In this document: in pieces, positions 19,254 through 27,107 of the stretch | How positions within the stretch are numbered: position 1 is the stretch's first letter | How the letters are laid out: each line of letters opens with the position of its first letter | Assembly (NCBI GenBank): GCA_900108205.1 | Contig: FNUU01000015.1 | Coordinates: 1 to 64,000, forward strand | From: Eubacterium ruminantium | GTDB taxonomy: Bacteria; Bacillota; Clostridia; Lachnospirales; Lachnospiraceae | Reading direction: 5' to 3' | Length of the DNA: 64,000 bases | The notes under the pieces: model-generated | Seen by the model: the letters and a program-made list of their open reading frames with translations, nothing else | What the model was told of the DNA's origin: nothing | The model's database searches: none | Position numbers and translations under genes: made by a program

Positions 19254-19267
19254 CGAACTTACATTCG
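19254..19267. promoter_or_regulatory. LexA (DinR) box
   Basis: CGAACTTACATTCG fits the Gram-positive SOS consensus CGAACNNNNGTTCG with one change (A for G in the right half). It lies 25 nt upstream of the polymerase start, in the expected promoter zone. Confidence 0.7.
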
Positions 19268-19463
19268 ATTATATCACACTTTTTTCTTGAATGAAATATG
19301 TATATTTATTATAATGATAATAGTGTCAATGGGGTTGAAAGTATACTGATCTTGTGATGATGAGATGCATTTTTTACCTCTTTTATACTAAGAAATACGA
19401 AAAAAGCTACAGTGACTGTCGGGGGTCAGGTAAATATCATAGATAAAAAAGTGAGGACTCAGG

Positions 19464-20051
19464 GTGTATCCGGTTACTGTTTTTAATCCAAGAAAAATCA
19501 CAAAAAAAGAACAGAAAAAACTCATTCGTGAATTGAAGAGATATGATCTTGAATGGGATAATATAGAGTTCAGCGGCAGTGTAAGCGAGAAGAAATTGAG
19601 AAAGCTCAGCGCCTACTGTGATGAAAAGGGATTGAGGCTGAAGATCGGCAATGCTCTGGGACGCAGAAGAACGGACTACAGGCGGAAATTTTTTTCATGG
19701 AACAGTCCGGATATAGGAAGCAGGTATATTTGCGTATACTGCGGCAGACTGCTTAAGAAGGATAAAGTCGTTGTGGATCATTTGTATCCTGTGGGTACAG
19801 CTTCCAAAAGCATCGAATATCAAAAAAAACTAAAGAGGCATGGTATCAAAAATATAAACGACAGCCGTAATCTTGTGGCTTCCTGCAACAGCTGCAACAG
19901 AAGAAAGGGCACGAAGTCCGGAATCTGGATATTTCTGGGAAGGATAGGCAGACACAGAGGTATCTGGTTTTTAAGATACCTTCTGCGGGCGGTTATAATT
20001 GCATTTGGAGCGTACAGCTTCTGGCAACTGGCTGAAGTGATCTTAATATAA
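19464..20051 (+). CDS. HNH endonuclease-like protein with C-terminal membrane segment
   Basis: The 195-residue protein has a basic N-terminal region, then a zinc-binding HNH core: CVYCG at about residues 92-96, the VVVDHLYPV histidine motif, an Asn in NDSRNLVASC and a second CNSC pair followed by NRRKGTKSG. The last 25 residues (RYLLRAVIIAFGAYSFWQLAEVIL) form a single hydrophobic helix, so the nuclease domain may be tethered to the membrane. The start is GTG, forced by an in-frame stop at 19452, with GAGG 7 nt upstream. No methyltransferase, phage or toxin-immunity genes are adjacent. Relatives include defence and mobile-element nucleases, but the role here is open. Confidence 0.8.
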   Translation: MYPVTVFNPRKITKKEQKKLIRELKRYDLEWDNIEFSGSVSEKKLRKLSAYCDEKGLRLKIGNALGRRRTDYRRKFFSWNSPDIGSRYICVYCGRLLKKDKVVVDHLYPVGTASKSIEYQKKLKRHGIKNINDSRNLVASCNSCNRRKGTKSGIWIFLGRIGRHRGIWFLRYLLRAVIIAFGAYSFWQLAEVILI

Positions 20052-20189
20052 CGGTCCTTATGGAAAAAGAGAAATATTTATGAAAAAAATGGTTCTGACA
20101 GGGATCGATGACTGTTTACAGAGAATATCAGTTGCCCTGACGAAATGATGATTATTTAACAGCGTAACAGGTACGGAGAGGGGATTATT

Positions 20190-21314
20190 ATGGGAGAAAT
20201 AACGGAAACAAGACCATTTGTAGCATGGGACAAGATGAATGATTTTATGATTGATGCATTTGTGGGCTATGGGGTGCCAAGGGAAGATGCGGCAATATGT
20301 GCGGATGTTCTGCTTGAGTCGGACAGAAGAGGGATTGAAAGTCATGGCTGCAACCGATTTAAACCAATCTACATAGACAGGATCAAGAAGGGAACTCTCC
20401 TTCCGGTGACTGAAATGGAGATCATCAAGGAGACACCGACTACAGTTGTCATGGATGCTCATGACGGAATGGGCATGGTGGCAAGCTATCATATGATGAA
20501 GAAACTCATCGAGAAGGCGAGAGTCTGCGGAATGGCCGGGGGTGCCATCAGAAATTCAACTCATTATGGTATAGCAGGTTATTGGACAAATATGGCTGCA
20601 AAGGAAGGAATGGTAGGAATCACGGGAACCAATGCGAGACCGTCCATAGCTCCGACCTTCGGAGTTGAGAATATGCTGGGAACGAATCCTTTGACATTTT
20701 CGCTTCCGACAGATGAAGAGTTTCCGTTTTGTCTGGACTGCGCCACATCGATAGTTCAGAGAGGAAGGATTGAATATTATGCCCGCGAGGGGAAACCATC
20801 GCCTGCAGGAACAGTCATTTCCGAAAATGGTGAAGCTCTTACTGACAGCAGCGAGATATTGAAGGCTCTGGTAGATGGAACTGCTGCTCTGGCACCGCTT
20901 GGAGGAATCGGGGAAGAACTTGCCGGTTATAAGGGCTACGGTTATGCAACTGTTGTTGAGATTCTTTCGGCTGCACTCTCCGGAGGTCAGTTTATGAAGG
21001 CACTCACAGGGGTTGACGAACAGGGCAAACCTAAAATGTACGGACTTGGTCATTTCTTCTTTGTTGTGGATCCTGAAGCCTTTACTGGAAGAGATGAATT
21101 TAAGAGAATCGCGGGAGATATCTGCAGGGAACTCAGAAAATCAAAGAAGGCGCCGGGCTGCAGCAGGATATATACAGCCGGTGAAAGGGAAAATGATATC
21201 TGGAATTTCCGCAGGGATAAGGGAGTTCCTGTCGGAGAAGGGGTTCAGAAAGATATTATCGCAATTCGCGACGAACTTGGACTGGATTATACTTTTTCGT
21301 TTGAAAACAGGTAA
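20190..21314 (+). CDS. Ldh2/malate-type NAD(P)-dependent oxidoreductase
   Basis: The 374-residue protein belongs to the malate/L-lactate/ureidoglycolate dehydrogenase (Ldh2) family, recognisable from ESDRRGIESHGCNRF near residue 47, the catalytic-region STHYGIAGYWTNMA near 119-132, GVENMLGTNPLTFSLP and the C-terminal FFVVDPEAF. The family has its own NAD(P)-binding fold rather than a Rossmann fold and reduces or oxidises 2-hydroxy acids. A GGAGAGGGG site precedes the start. It appears to be monocistronic; the glmS promoter and ribozyme follow. Substrate (lactate, malate, ureidoglycolate or another 2-hydroxy acid) cannot be distinguished. Confidence 0.9.
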   Translation: MGEITETRPFVAWDKMNDFMIDAFVGYGVPREDAAICADVLLESDRRGIESHGCNRFKPIYIDRIKKGTLLPVTEMEIIKETPTTVVMDAHDGMGMVASYHMMKKLIEKARVCGMAGGAIRNSTHYGIAGYWTNMAAKEGMVGITGTNARPSIAPTFGVENMLGTNPLTFSLPTDEEFPFCLDCATSIVQRGRIEYYAREGKPSPAGTVISENGEALTDSSEILKALVDGTAALAPLGGIGEELAGYKGYGYATVVEILSAALSGGQFMKALTGVDEQGKPKMYGLGHFFFVVDPEAFTGRDEFKRIAGDICRELRKSKKAPGCSRIYTAGERENDIWNFRRDKGVPVGEGVQKDIIAIRDELGLDYTFSFENR

Positions 21315-21410
21315 TAATAACAAGTATATCGATAAATGATTTGTATGTTTGACTATAAGCGTATCAGCTGTGTGGATAAAAAACATAATAGTATCTTAAA
21401 ATGATTGTGC

Positions 21411-21440
21411 TTTACGAGCCGGCGGTTTATGTGGTATTAT
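21411..21440 (+). promoter_or_regulatory. Putative glmS promoter
   Basis: TTTACG (21411-21416) and TATTAT (21435-21440) are spaced by 18 nt, with a TGn extension before the -10. Transcription would begin about 40 nt upstream of the ribozyme cleavage site. Confidence 0.5.
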
Positions 21441-21488
21441 ACAAACGGCTGTTTTGGAGGGGGCGGCTTTCGAAAAGTTAAAAACTTT

Positions 21489-21640
21489 AGCGCCAGACTG
21501 GCAATACATACCAGTTGACGAGGTGAAGGGTTATCGAAGTATTCGGCGGGTGCTCTTCCGTACCGCATAAAACGTGAATCCGGCAACAAAAAGGGAGGCG
21601 ACTCCTGAACAAAAAACCGGGTGGTGCATAAAATAATAAT
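21489..21640 (+). ncRNA. glmS ribozyme (glucosamine-6-phosphate-activated)
   Basis: The segment contains the hallmarks of the glmS catalytic riboswitch: the cleavage-site flank A/GCGCC (cut expected between 21489 and 21490), the core GACGAGG near 21518, the block GGGTTATCGA followed by TTCGGCGGGTGC, and downstream hairpins such as GGGAGGCGACTCC. It lies directly upstream of glmS, the known genomic position. Established knowledge: binding of glucosamine-6-phosphate as a cofactor triggers self-cleavage and mRNA decay, lowering GlmS. The 3' boundary is estimated by eye. Confidence 0.93.
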
Positions 21641-21707
21641 GAAAGGAATATAAATCTTTTTTGGCGTGCCGGTATAAAAAGCAGGCCTGGGATTTATGAT
21701 TATTTTT

Positions 21708-23522
21708 ATGTGCGGAATTATAGGATTTACAGGCAATAAGCCTGTTAAAAACATACTTATCAATGGACTTGAACAGCTTGAATACAGAGGATATGACAGT
21801 GCAGGTATTGCCGTTCTCGATGAAAACGGAATCAATATCAGAAAGAGAACGGGAAAGGTTGCCCAGCTCAGAGAGGCAGCCATGGATCTTAACGAGGAGG
21901 CTTACTGTGGAATAGGTCATACAAGATGGGCTACACACGGAGGCGTAACAAATGTTAATGCTCACCCTCATAAATCAGGACGAGTTGTTCTTATACACAA
22001 TGGTATCATTGAAAACTACAGAGAGCTTATAACAGAATATGGTCTTAAGAATAAACTTGTTTCCGAGACTGATACAGAGGTTGTAGCAGCGCTTCTGGAT
22101 ACTCTTTATTCGGGAGACCCGATCAAGACTATAAGAAAAGCGGTTGATCTTATCAGTGGTTCGTTTGCATTATGTATAATGTTTGAGGATCATCCGGGAA
22201 TAATCTATGCAGTAAGAAATGTCAGCCCTATGGTAGCTGCCTCGTTTGACGGAAGCTCTATTATTGCATCTGACATCACTGCAATCATTCCATATACAAA
22301 GAGATATTTTGTAGTACCGGAATATCACATTCTTACTATAGATAAGGGCAGCATTAAGTGCGAGGACCTTAACGGAAATACAGTTGAACCGGAAATCCTT
22401 GAGGTTAACTGGGACATTTCTTCGGCTCAGAAGGGCGGATATCCTTATTTCATGCTGAAGGAGATATATGAACAGCCGGATGCTCTGGACAGAACCGTCA
22501 GACCACGTGTTGAGAACGGACTTCCGTATTTAGAGGAAGACGGCATCAGCGATTCACTCTTTAAGGGGATAAAGAATATAACGGTTATTGCCTGCGGAAC
22601 AGCTATGCATGCCGGAATGGTAGGAAAGTATGTATTCGAAAACAAACTCAGAATCCCTGTAAATGTTGAGATAGCTTCGGAATTCAGATATAAGGATCCT
22701 ATTATCGATAAGGATACACTTACTATCGTACTTTCACAGTCGGGAGAGACTATTGATACGCTTGAAGCGCTTCGACTTGCCAAGAGAAAGGGAAGCCCTG
22801 TTCTTTCAATAGTAAATGTAAAGGGTTCTACTATCGCAAGAGAAAGTGATTATGTGCTTTATACACATGCGGGTCCGGAAATAGCCGTTGCCAGCACAAA
22901 GGCATATACGGTTCAGATTGCAGCTATGTATCTTATCGCCTGCAGATTCGGCCTTGTAAAGGGAATCATGTCAGAGGAGGAAGCAAGAGAATTCATTTCT
23001 AAGCTTGAAAATGTAAGAACACTCATCGAGGAAACTCTTAAGAGTGCAAATACCATTAAAATGGTAGCAAATCGTATAATGATCTCGCCGGATGTATTCT
23101 ATATCGGAAGAGGTATTGATTATACCCTCAGCCTTGAGGCGTCTCTTAAGCTTAAGGAGATTTCTTACATACATTCGGAGGCTTATGCAGCCGGAGAACT
23201 TAAGCACGGAACCATAGCCCTCATTTCTGAAAATGTACCTGTTATTGCTATTGCAACTGAGAAAAATGTTTACAGCAAGGTCATTTCCAATGTTAAAGAG
23301 GTTAAATCCAGAGGAGCTTACGTTGTGCTTGTCAGTCATGATGACAAGATTGACGATACAAGCATTTGTGATATGCAGATCCGTCTTCCGGAAGCTGACA
23401 GTACCTTCTCAGTATTTGCTACTGCGGTTGTTCTTCAGCTTATTGCATATTATACATCAGATGCAAAGGGGCTTGATGTTGATAAGCCTAGAAATCTTGC
23501 AAAATCTGTAACAGTTGAGTAA
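21708..23522 (+). CDS. glmS: Glutamine--fructose-6-phosphate aminotransferase (isomerizing)
   Basis: The 604-residue enzyme makes glucosamine-6-phosphate from fructose-6-phosphate and glutamine, the entry step to peptidoglycan amino sugars. The N-terminal glutaminase domain begins MCGIIGF with the catalytic Cys that must be exposed by Met removal, which fixes the start at 21708 rather than the in-frame ATG 12 nt upstream. GHTRWATHG and the paired SIS domains (SQSGETIDT, ASTKAYT) follow, ending in the conserved KPRNLAKSVTVE tail. The ribosome binding site is weak. The upstream glmS ribozyme gives feedback control by the product. The lipoprotein gene 11 nt downstream is probably cotranscribed. 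Confidence 0.98.
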   Translation: MCGIIGFTGNKPVKNILINGLEQLEYRGYDSAGIAVLDENGINIRKRTGKVAQLREAAMDLNEEAYCGIGHTRWATHGGVTNVNAHPHKSGRVVLIHNGIIENYRELITEYGLKNKLVSETDTEVVAALLDTLYSGDPIKTIRKAVDLISGSFALCIMFEDHPGIIYAVRNVSPMVAASFDGSSIIASDITAIIPYTKRYFVVPEYHILTIDKGSIKCEDLNGNTVEPEILEVNWDISSAQKGGYPYFMLKEIYEQPDALDRTVRPRVENGLPYLEEDGISDSLFKGIKNITVIACGTAMHAGMVGKYVFENKLRIPVNVEIASEFRYKDPIIDKDTLTIVLSQSGETIDTLEALRLAKRKGSPVLSIVNVKGSTIARESDYVLYTHAGPEIAVASTKAYTVQIAAMYLIACRFGLVKGIMSEEEAREFISKLENVRTLIEETLKSANTIKMVANRIMISPDVFYIGRGIDYTLSLEASLKLKEISYIHSEAYAAGELKHGTIALISENVPVIAIATEKNVYSKVISNVKEVKSRGAYVVLVSHDDKIDDTSICDMQIRLPEADSTFSVFATAVVLQLIAYYTSDAKGLDVDKPRNLAKSVTVE

Positions 23523-23533
23523 AGGAATAAAAA

Positions 23534-24229
23534 ATGAAGTATAAGAAACTTTTGATCATCATGCTGGGAGCGGCCATGGTTTTCAGCCTGATGGCCTGCG
23601 GCAAAGAGGATAAGAAGGAAAAGAAATACAGTTCATATATCGAGAACCTTATTATGGTTAATTATCTTGGTGCATCGGATGATTATATAAAGTCCACCGG
23701 TGCCAACAAGAGCGATGCGGAAGCTATGTATAAGAGCAATATAGACCGTCTTGCAAATGCTCTTCGGACTTATTACGGACTTGATATAAATGACGATGAT
23801 GAGCTGTATGCAGATCTTCAGAAGCTTTCGGAAAAGATCTACGGAAATGTAAAATATTCTGTAGGCAAGGCATATAAGAAGAATGGCAGATTCCTTGTAG
23901 ATATCAGTATTTATCCTATTGATATCATTGCGGCTACTGAGACAGAGATAAAGAATTATGTAGCTGATTTCAACAACCGGGTTGCTGCCGGTGAATTCAA
24001 TAATTATGAAAAGGAAGCTTATGAACATGATTTTTCTGAGGGTATTGTGGAAATCCTGAAAAATGCTTCAGACAACATGAAGTATCAGGAGCCGCAGACT
24101 GTGACTGTAACGATCATTGAGGAGGGAGATACCTTCTTCATCAGCAATGATGATCTTATCAGGATTGATGCGGCTATGATAGCTGGAAGCACAGCGATGC
24201 CTGAAGAAAAAACTTCTGAAAGTGAGTAA
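23534..24229 (+). CDS. Predicted lipoprotein of unknown function
   Basis: The 231-residue protein has a lysine-rich start, a hydrophobic stretch and a lipobox ending LMAC at about residue 22, typical of a lipid-anchored extracytoplasmic protein. The mature part is helical and acidic, with DDDELYADLQKLSEKIYGNVKYSVGKAYK and a YPIDIIAAT strand. Similar small lipoproteins are common in Lachnospiraceae but have no assigned role. It begins 11 nt after the glmS stop with an AAGGAAT site, so it probably shares the ribozyme-controlled transcript. No partner enzyme is evident. Confidence 0.85.
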   Translation: MKYKKLLIIMLGAAMVFSLMACGKEDKKEKKYSSYIENLIMVNYLGASDDYIKSTGANKSDAEAMYKSNIDRLANALRTYYGLDINDDDELYADLQKLSEKIYGNVKYSVGKAYKKNGRFLVDISIYPIDIIAATETEIKNYVADFNNRVAAGEFNNYEKEAYEHDFSEGIVEILKNASDNMKYQEPQTVTVTIIEEGDTFFISNDDLIRIDAAMIAGSTAMPEEKTSESE

Positions 24230-24258
24230 CAGAAGTTTCAAAACAATAGAAAAAGAAA

Positions 24259-24287
24259 GTGACTATAAAAATTGATTGTGATATACT
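24259..24287 (+). promoter_or_regulatory. Promoter of the coiled-coil gene
   Basis: GTGACT (24259-24264) and TATACT (24282-24287) are spaced by 17 nt, and the -10 has a TGn extension. This gives a leader of roughly 100 nt before the start at 24395. Confidence 0.6.
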
Positions 24288-24394
24288 GTTTTTAGTGGAA
24301 ACAGTCAGATTAGCAGGTACTTATGTCTAAAGTGATGCCGGGAAAAAAAGGTATCCTGACGAGTGCAGAGGTTTTATGAAAGGGGTATTTAAAG

Positions 24395-25246
24395 ATGGAA
24401 TTTAAGACAGTTTCTTTTGGTGGTTATGATAAGAAGGCCGTTGATACTTATATTGAGGAGTCAGAGGCTAATTACGAGAAAGAGATTTCGGAACTCAGAG
24501 CAAATGCTGAAAAGCTTGCTGATACTGTAAAGACTCTTCAGACCATGAGAGATGTAAATATGAATGAGTCTAAGGAAACAGTAGATAATCTTAAGTCTGT
24601 AAATGAAAAGCTTCAGAGTGAGATTGACCGTCTTAATGAAGAGCTTAAGAGCTTCAGAGAAAAGGAGAGCGAATCAGCTGCAAGGTATGAGTCAATATCC
24701 AGAACCCTTCTTGCTGCACAGGAATCTGCTGCTTCAACTATTCAGAGTGCAAAAACGGAGAGCGAAGCAAAGCTTGCTGAGACAACAGCTCATTGCGAGC
24801 GTATGCTTGCCGAGACAACAGCTCAGTGTGAGGAGCTTAAAGCAACAACAAAGGCAGAGTGTGACAGACTTACAGAAGAGACAGATAACAGCTGTGCCAA
24901 TAAGAAGTATGCTACAGAAGCTTATTGCGAGGATCTTACAAAGAAGACAGAGGAAGCTGCTGCAGAGCTTAAGAGAACTTCTGAAGCAGAGGCAGAGAAT
25001 CTTAAGAATGTAACAGAGATGAATTGTGCAAATCTTCTTGAGGAAACAACAAAGCAGTGTGATGAGAAGAAGGCTCAGACTCGTGATGAAGTTCTTCAGA
25101 CAAGGACAACTGTTAAACGTGAGTGCGAGAGCATTAGTGAATTTATCTCACAGCTTATGGCTTCTGTTAAGAAGGTTTCAAATGCCTGCGAAGAAACAAA
25201 GGCTTTTGCAGATAATGCTTTCGGAGATGTAAGCTCTCAGTCATAA
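24395..25246 (+). CDS. DivIVA-like N-terminus with cysteine-studded hendecad coiled coil
   Basis: The 283-residue protein opens with FKTVSFGGYDKKAVDTYIEE, the pattern of the membrane-binding N-terminal domain of DivIVA/GpsB-type proteins. The rest is one long coiled coil rich in Glu, Lys, Ala and Thr. From residue 134 cysteines occur with strict 11-residue spacing: 134, 145, 156, 167, 178, then 211, 222 and 244; the missing slots 189, 200 and 233 are Ala, Ala and Val. One more Cys at 265 is off phase. This marks a hendecad coiled coil with Cys in one core position. AAAGGGG precedes the start, its own promoter is at 24259, and a terminator follows. A role at poles or septa is inferred only from the N-terminus; mreB lies downstream. 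Confidence 0.8.
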   Translation: MEFKTVSFGGYDKKAVDTYIEESEANYEKEISELRANAEKLADTVKTLQTMRDVNMNESKETVDNLKSVNEKLQSEIDRLNEELKSFREKESESAARYESISRTLLAAQESAASTIQSAKTESEAKLAETTAHCERMLAETTAQCEELKATTKAECDRLTEETDNSCANKKYATEAYCEDLTKKTEEAAAELKRTSEAEAENLKNVTEMNCANLLEETTKQCDEKKAQTRDEVLQTRTTVKRECESISEFISQLMASVKKVSNACEETKAFADNAFGDVSSQS

Positions 25247-25285
25247 AGAAAACCGGTTGGGTGTTTCAGAGATATTTTTTCTGCT

Positions 25286-25320
25286 CCACCACTATTTCTG
25301 ATAAGTAGTGGTGGGGTTTT
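25286..25320 (+). terminator. Intrinsic terminator
   Basis: The stem CCACCACTA / TAGTGGTGG (25286-25294 and 25306-25314) is followed by a GG and a T tract. It ends the coiled-coil transcript. Confidence 0.85.
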
Positions 25321-25345
25321 TAAAGTATAAAAGGGGGTATCAGAG

Positions 25346-27088
25346 GTGGGTTCAGAAAAAGAGTATCTAGCGCATGCCATTAACAGACAAAAACTCGTTG
25401 TAATTGTTCAGAAGATAGTTTTTTCTGAATATTCCATGAGGCGTAAGATTGAATATGTTTCGGATAATGCTGATATCTTCGGTATGAGTTCAGCGGCTAT
25501 GAAAAACGGACTCAGGCTTCCGGTGGATTATGTCCATCCGGATGACAGAGATGATTTTGCAGGTGCCCTGCATATGGCCATGGATACCGGTGCGGATTTT
25601 AATTATGTCTGCAGGATTGTAGGGGATGATGGAAGATTATATAAGGTTGATGTAGCGGTTTCATTCATTTCGCGTATGGAAAATGAAGCTGTGCTTGAGT
25701 TTGTCTATAGGGATGCTTCGGTAAGGACTGAAACACTGGCTGTTTCAGATATGGAAGCAGTACCGGATAAAGCCTCGGGAGATATGGCAAAGGTTATAGA
25801 TGTGCTGAAAGAGAATAATCTTGCGGAATTCTTTCAGAATATTTCCTGTGCATTTGACCTTTATTCTACCATCGTGGATAATAAGGGACGAATCCTTGTA
25901 AGACCGGTCGGACCTGAGGGTTATCTGGGAGATTTTTATGATCTCTTTGAGAGACCTCAGTACAGAAAATTTTTTGAGGATATCAAAAAACGGATAACTG
26001 AAAACAATAAACCATATATGACCGATATGGGACAGTATAGTCCTGACAGCAGGATTTCTGCTGCACCGATATATGTTGAAGGCGAACATGTTGCTACATG
26101 GCTGCTTTGTGCGTATGATAAGAAACAGGCAGAAAACCTTGCAAATGTATATGAGAAACAGTGGAATATTGCTGATAATGTTTCCACATATATGAAAAAG
26201 ATCAATATTTCCATCCAGAAAGCCGAAAAGCTTAAAAAGCTGGAGGAGGACATTGAGAGTAAGATACGTGAGAAGGAGATCATTTCCGATGCCATTATGG
26301 GGCTTTCGGAAGGAGTAACAGGTGTGAGCAACCTCTTCCGTTCGGTAGGGGAGGCCATGAATCTTGATTATATTGTTATGTTTGGACTTATGTCCAATAC
26401 CTCTGACATTTTTGAATATAAAAAAGGCTGGTTCAGAGAGAAACGTGATCGTGAGATCATGGGTGTGACATGGACCAGAGGCAGATATGGCGATGAAGGA
26501 AATATAATTAAAGAAAAGGGTGCTCTGATCATAGATCATAATAATATGACCAACAGAATCAGAGTGGGCATATTCCTTGGAAAAGTAAGAGCCGTTATGA
26601 TCTACCCGGTTATAATAGATGATGTGGTAGTGGCTTATATTGCTTTCTGTGAGAATACACGAGAGAGAGTATGGTCGCAGAATGAGATCGGATTTGCGAA
26701 AGACGTCAGCAACGTTGTAACAAGAATTCTCAGATTCACTGATGCAGAAGAGGCTTCTGATAACGCAAATAAAGAGCTTATAGATATATTTAATTATTTC
26801 AAAGACGGTATCTTTGTCAAAGAAGATGAAACCGGTAAGGTGCTTTTTTCTAACAGGATACTGAATAAGATGCTGGGATATGATTTTACAGGAAAAGACA
26901 GTACGCTTCTTATCTCATCATCAAACAGAGCAACTGATTTTTCGGATAATTATAATAAGGGGAAGGTTACCAACTGGCGTAAATATCTGGATACGCTGGT
27001 GAAGGTTGTTGATATTACAGAAGTAAAAGTCAAATGGCTCAGTGGTGAGCCTGTTACGGTTTATATCATTAAGCCTGTAGAAAATTAG
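25346..27088 (+). CDS. Multidomain PAS/GAF sensor protein without output domain
   Basis: The 580-residue protein starts with GTG after AGGGGG. An N-terminal PAS-like domain (about residues 20-130; note YVHPDDRDDF) is followed by a second sensory domain (about 150-290, reminiscent of PocR-type ligand domains), a helical linker (KAEKLKKLEEDIESKIREKE), a GAF-like domain (about 315-470) and a C-terminal PAS-like domain (about 475-570; DGIFVKEDETGKVLFSNRIL). No kinase, GGDEF, EAL, HTH or other output domain is present, and there is no membrane segment. It ends 19 nt before mreB, suggesting cotranscription. It may act by protein-protein contact; the ligand is unknown. Confidence 0.8.
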   Translation: MGSEKEYLAHAINRQKLVVIVQKIVFSEYSMRRKIEYVSDNADIFGMSSAAMKNGLRLPVDYVHPDDRDDFAGALHMAMDTGADFNYVCRIVGDDGRLYKVDVAVSFISRMENEAVLEFVYRDASVRTETLAVSDMEAVPDKASGDMAKVIDVLKENNLAEFFQNISCAFDLYSTIVDNKGRILVRPVGPEGYLGDFYDLFERPQYRKFFEDIKKRITENNKPYMTDMGQYSPDSRISAAPIYVEGEHVATWLLCAYDKKQAENLANVYEKQWNIADNVSTYMKKINISIQKAEKLKKLEEDIESKIREKEIISDAIMGLSEGVTGVSNLFRSVGEAMNLDYIVMFGLMSNTSDIFEYKKGWFREKRDREIMGVTWTRGRYGDEGNIIKEKGALIIDHNNMTNRIRVGIFLGKVRAVMIYPVIIDDVVVAYIAFCENTRERVWSQNEIGFAKDVSNVVTRILRFTDAEEASDNANKELIDIFNYFKDGIFVKEDETGKVLFSNRILNKMLGYDFTGKDSTLLISSSNRATDFSDNYNKGKVTNWRKYLDTLVKVVDITEVKVKWLSGEPVTVYIIKPVEN

Positions 27089-27107
27089 CAGGAAGGAATT
27101 TAGAAAA

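Noticed and set aside
19464..20051. Restriction-modification system
   Set aside because: No methyltransferase or specificity gene adjoins the HNH gene.
20080..20148. A 22-codon frame starting MKKMVLTG before the Ldh2-type gene
   Set aside because: It is very short, lacks a clear ribosome site, and no homologue is apparent; noted only as possible leftover sequence.
25346..27088. Histidine kinase
   Set aside because: No His-phosphotransfer or HATPase motifs (no H box, no N/G boxes) are present.
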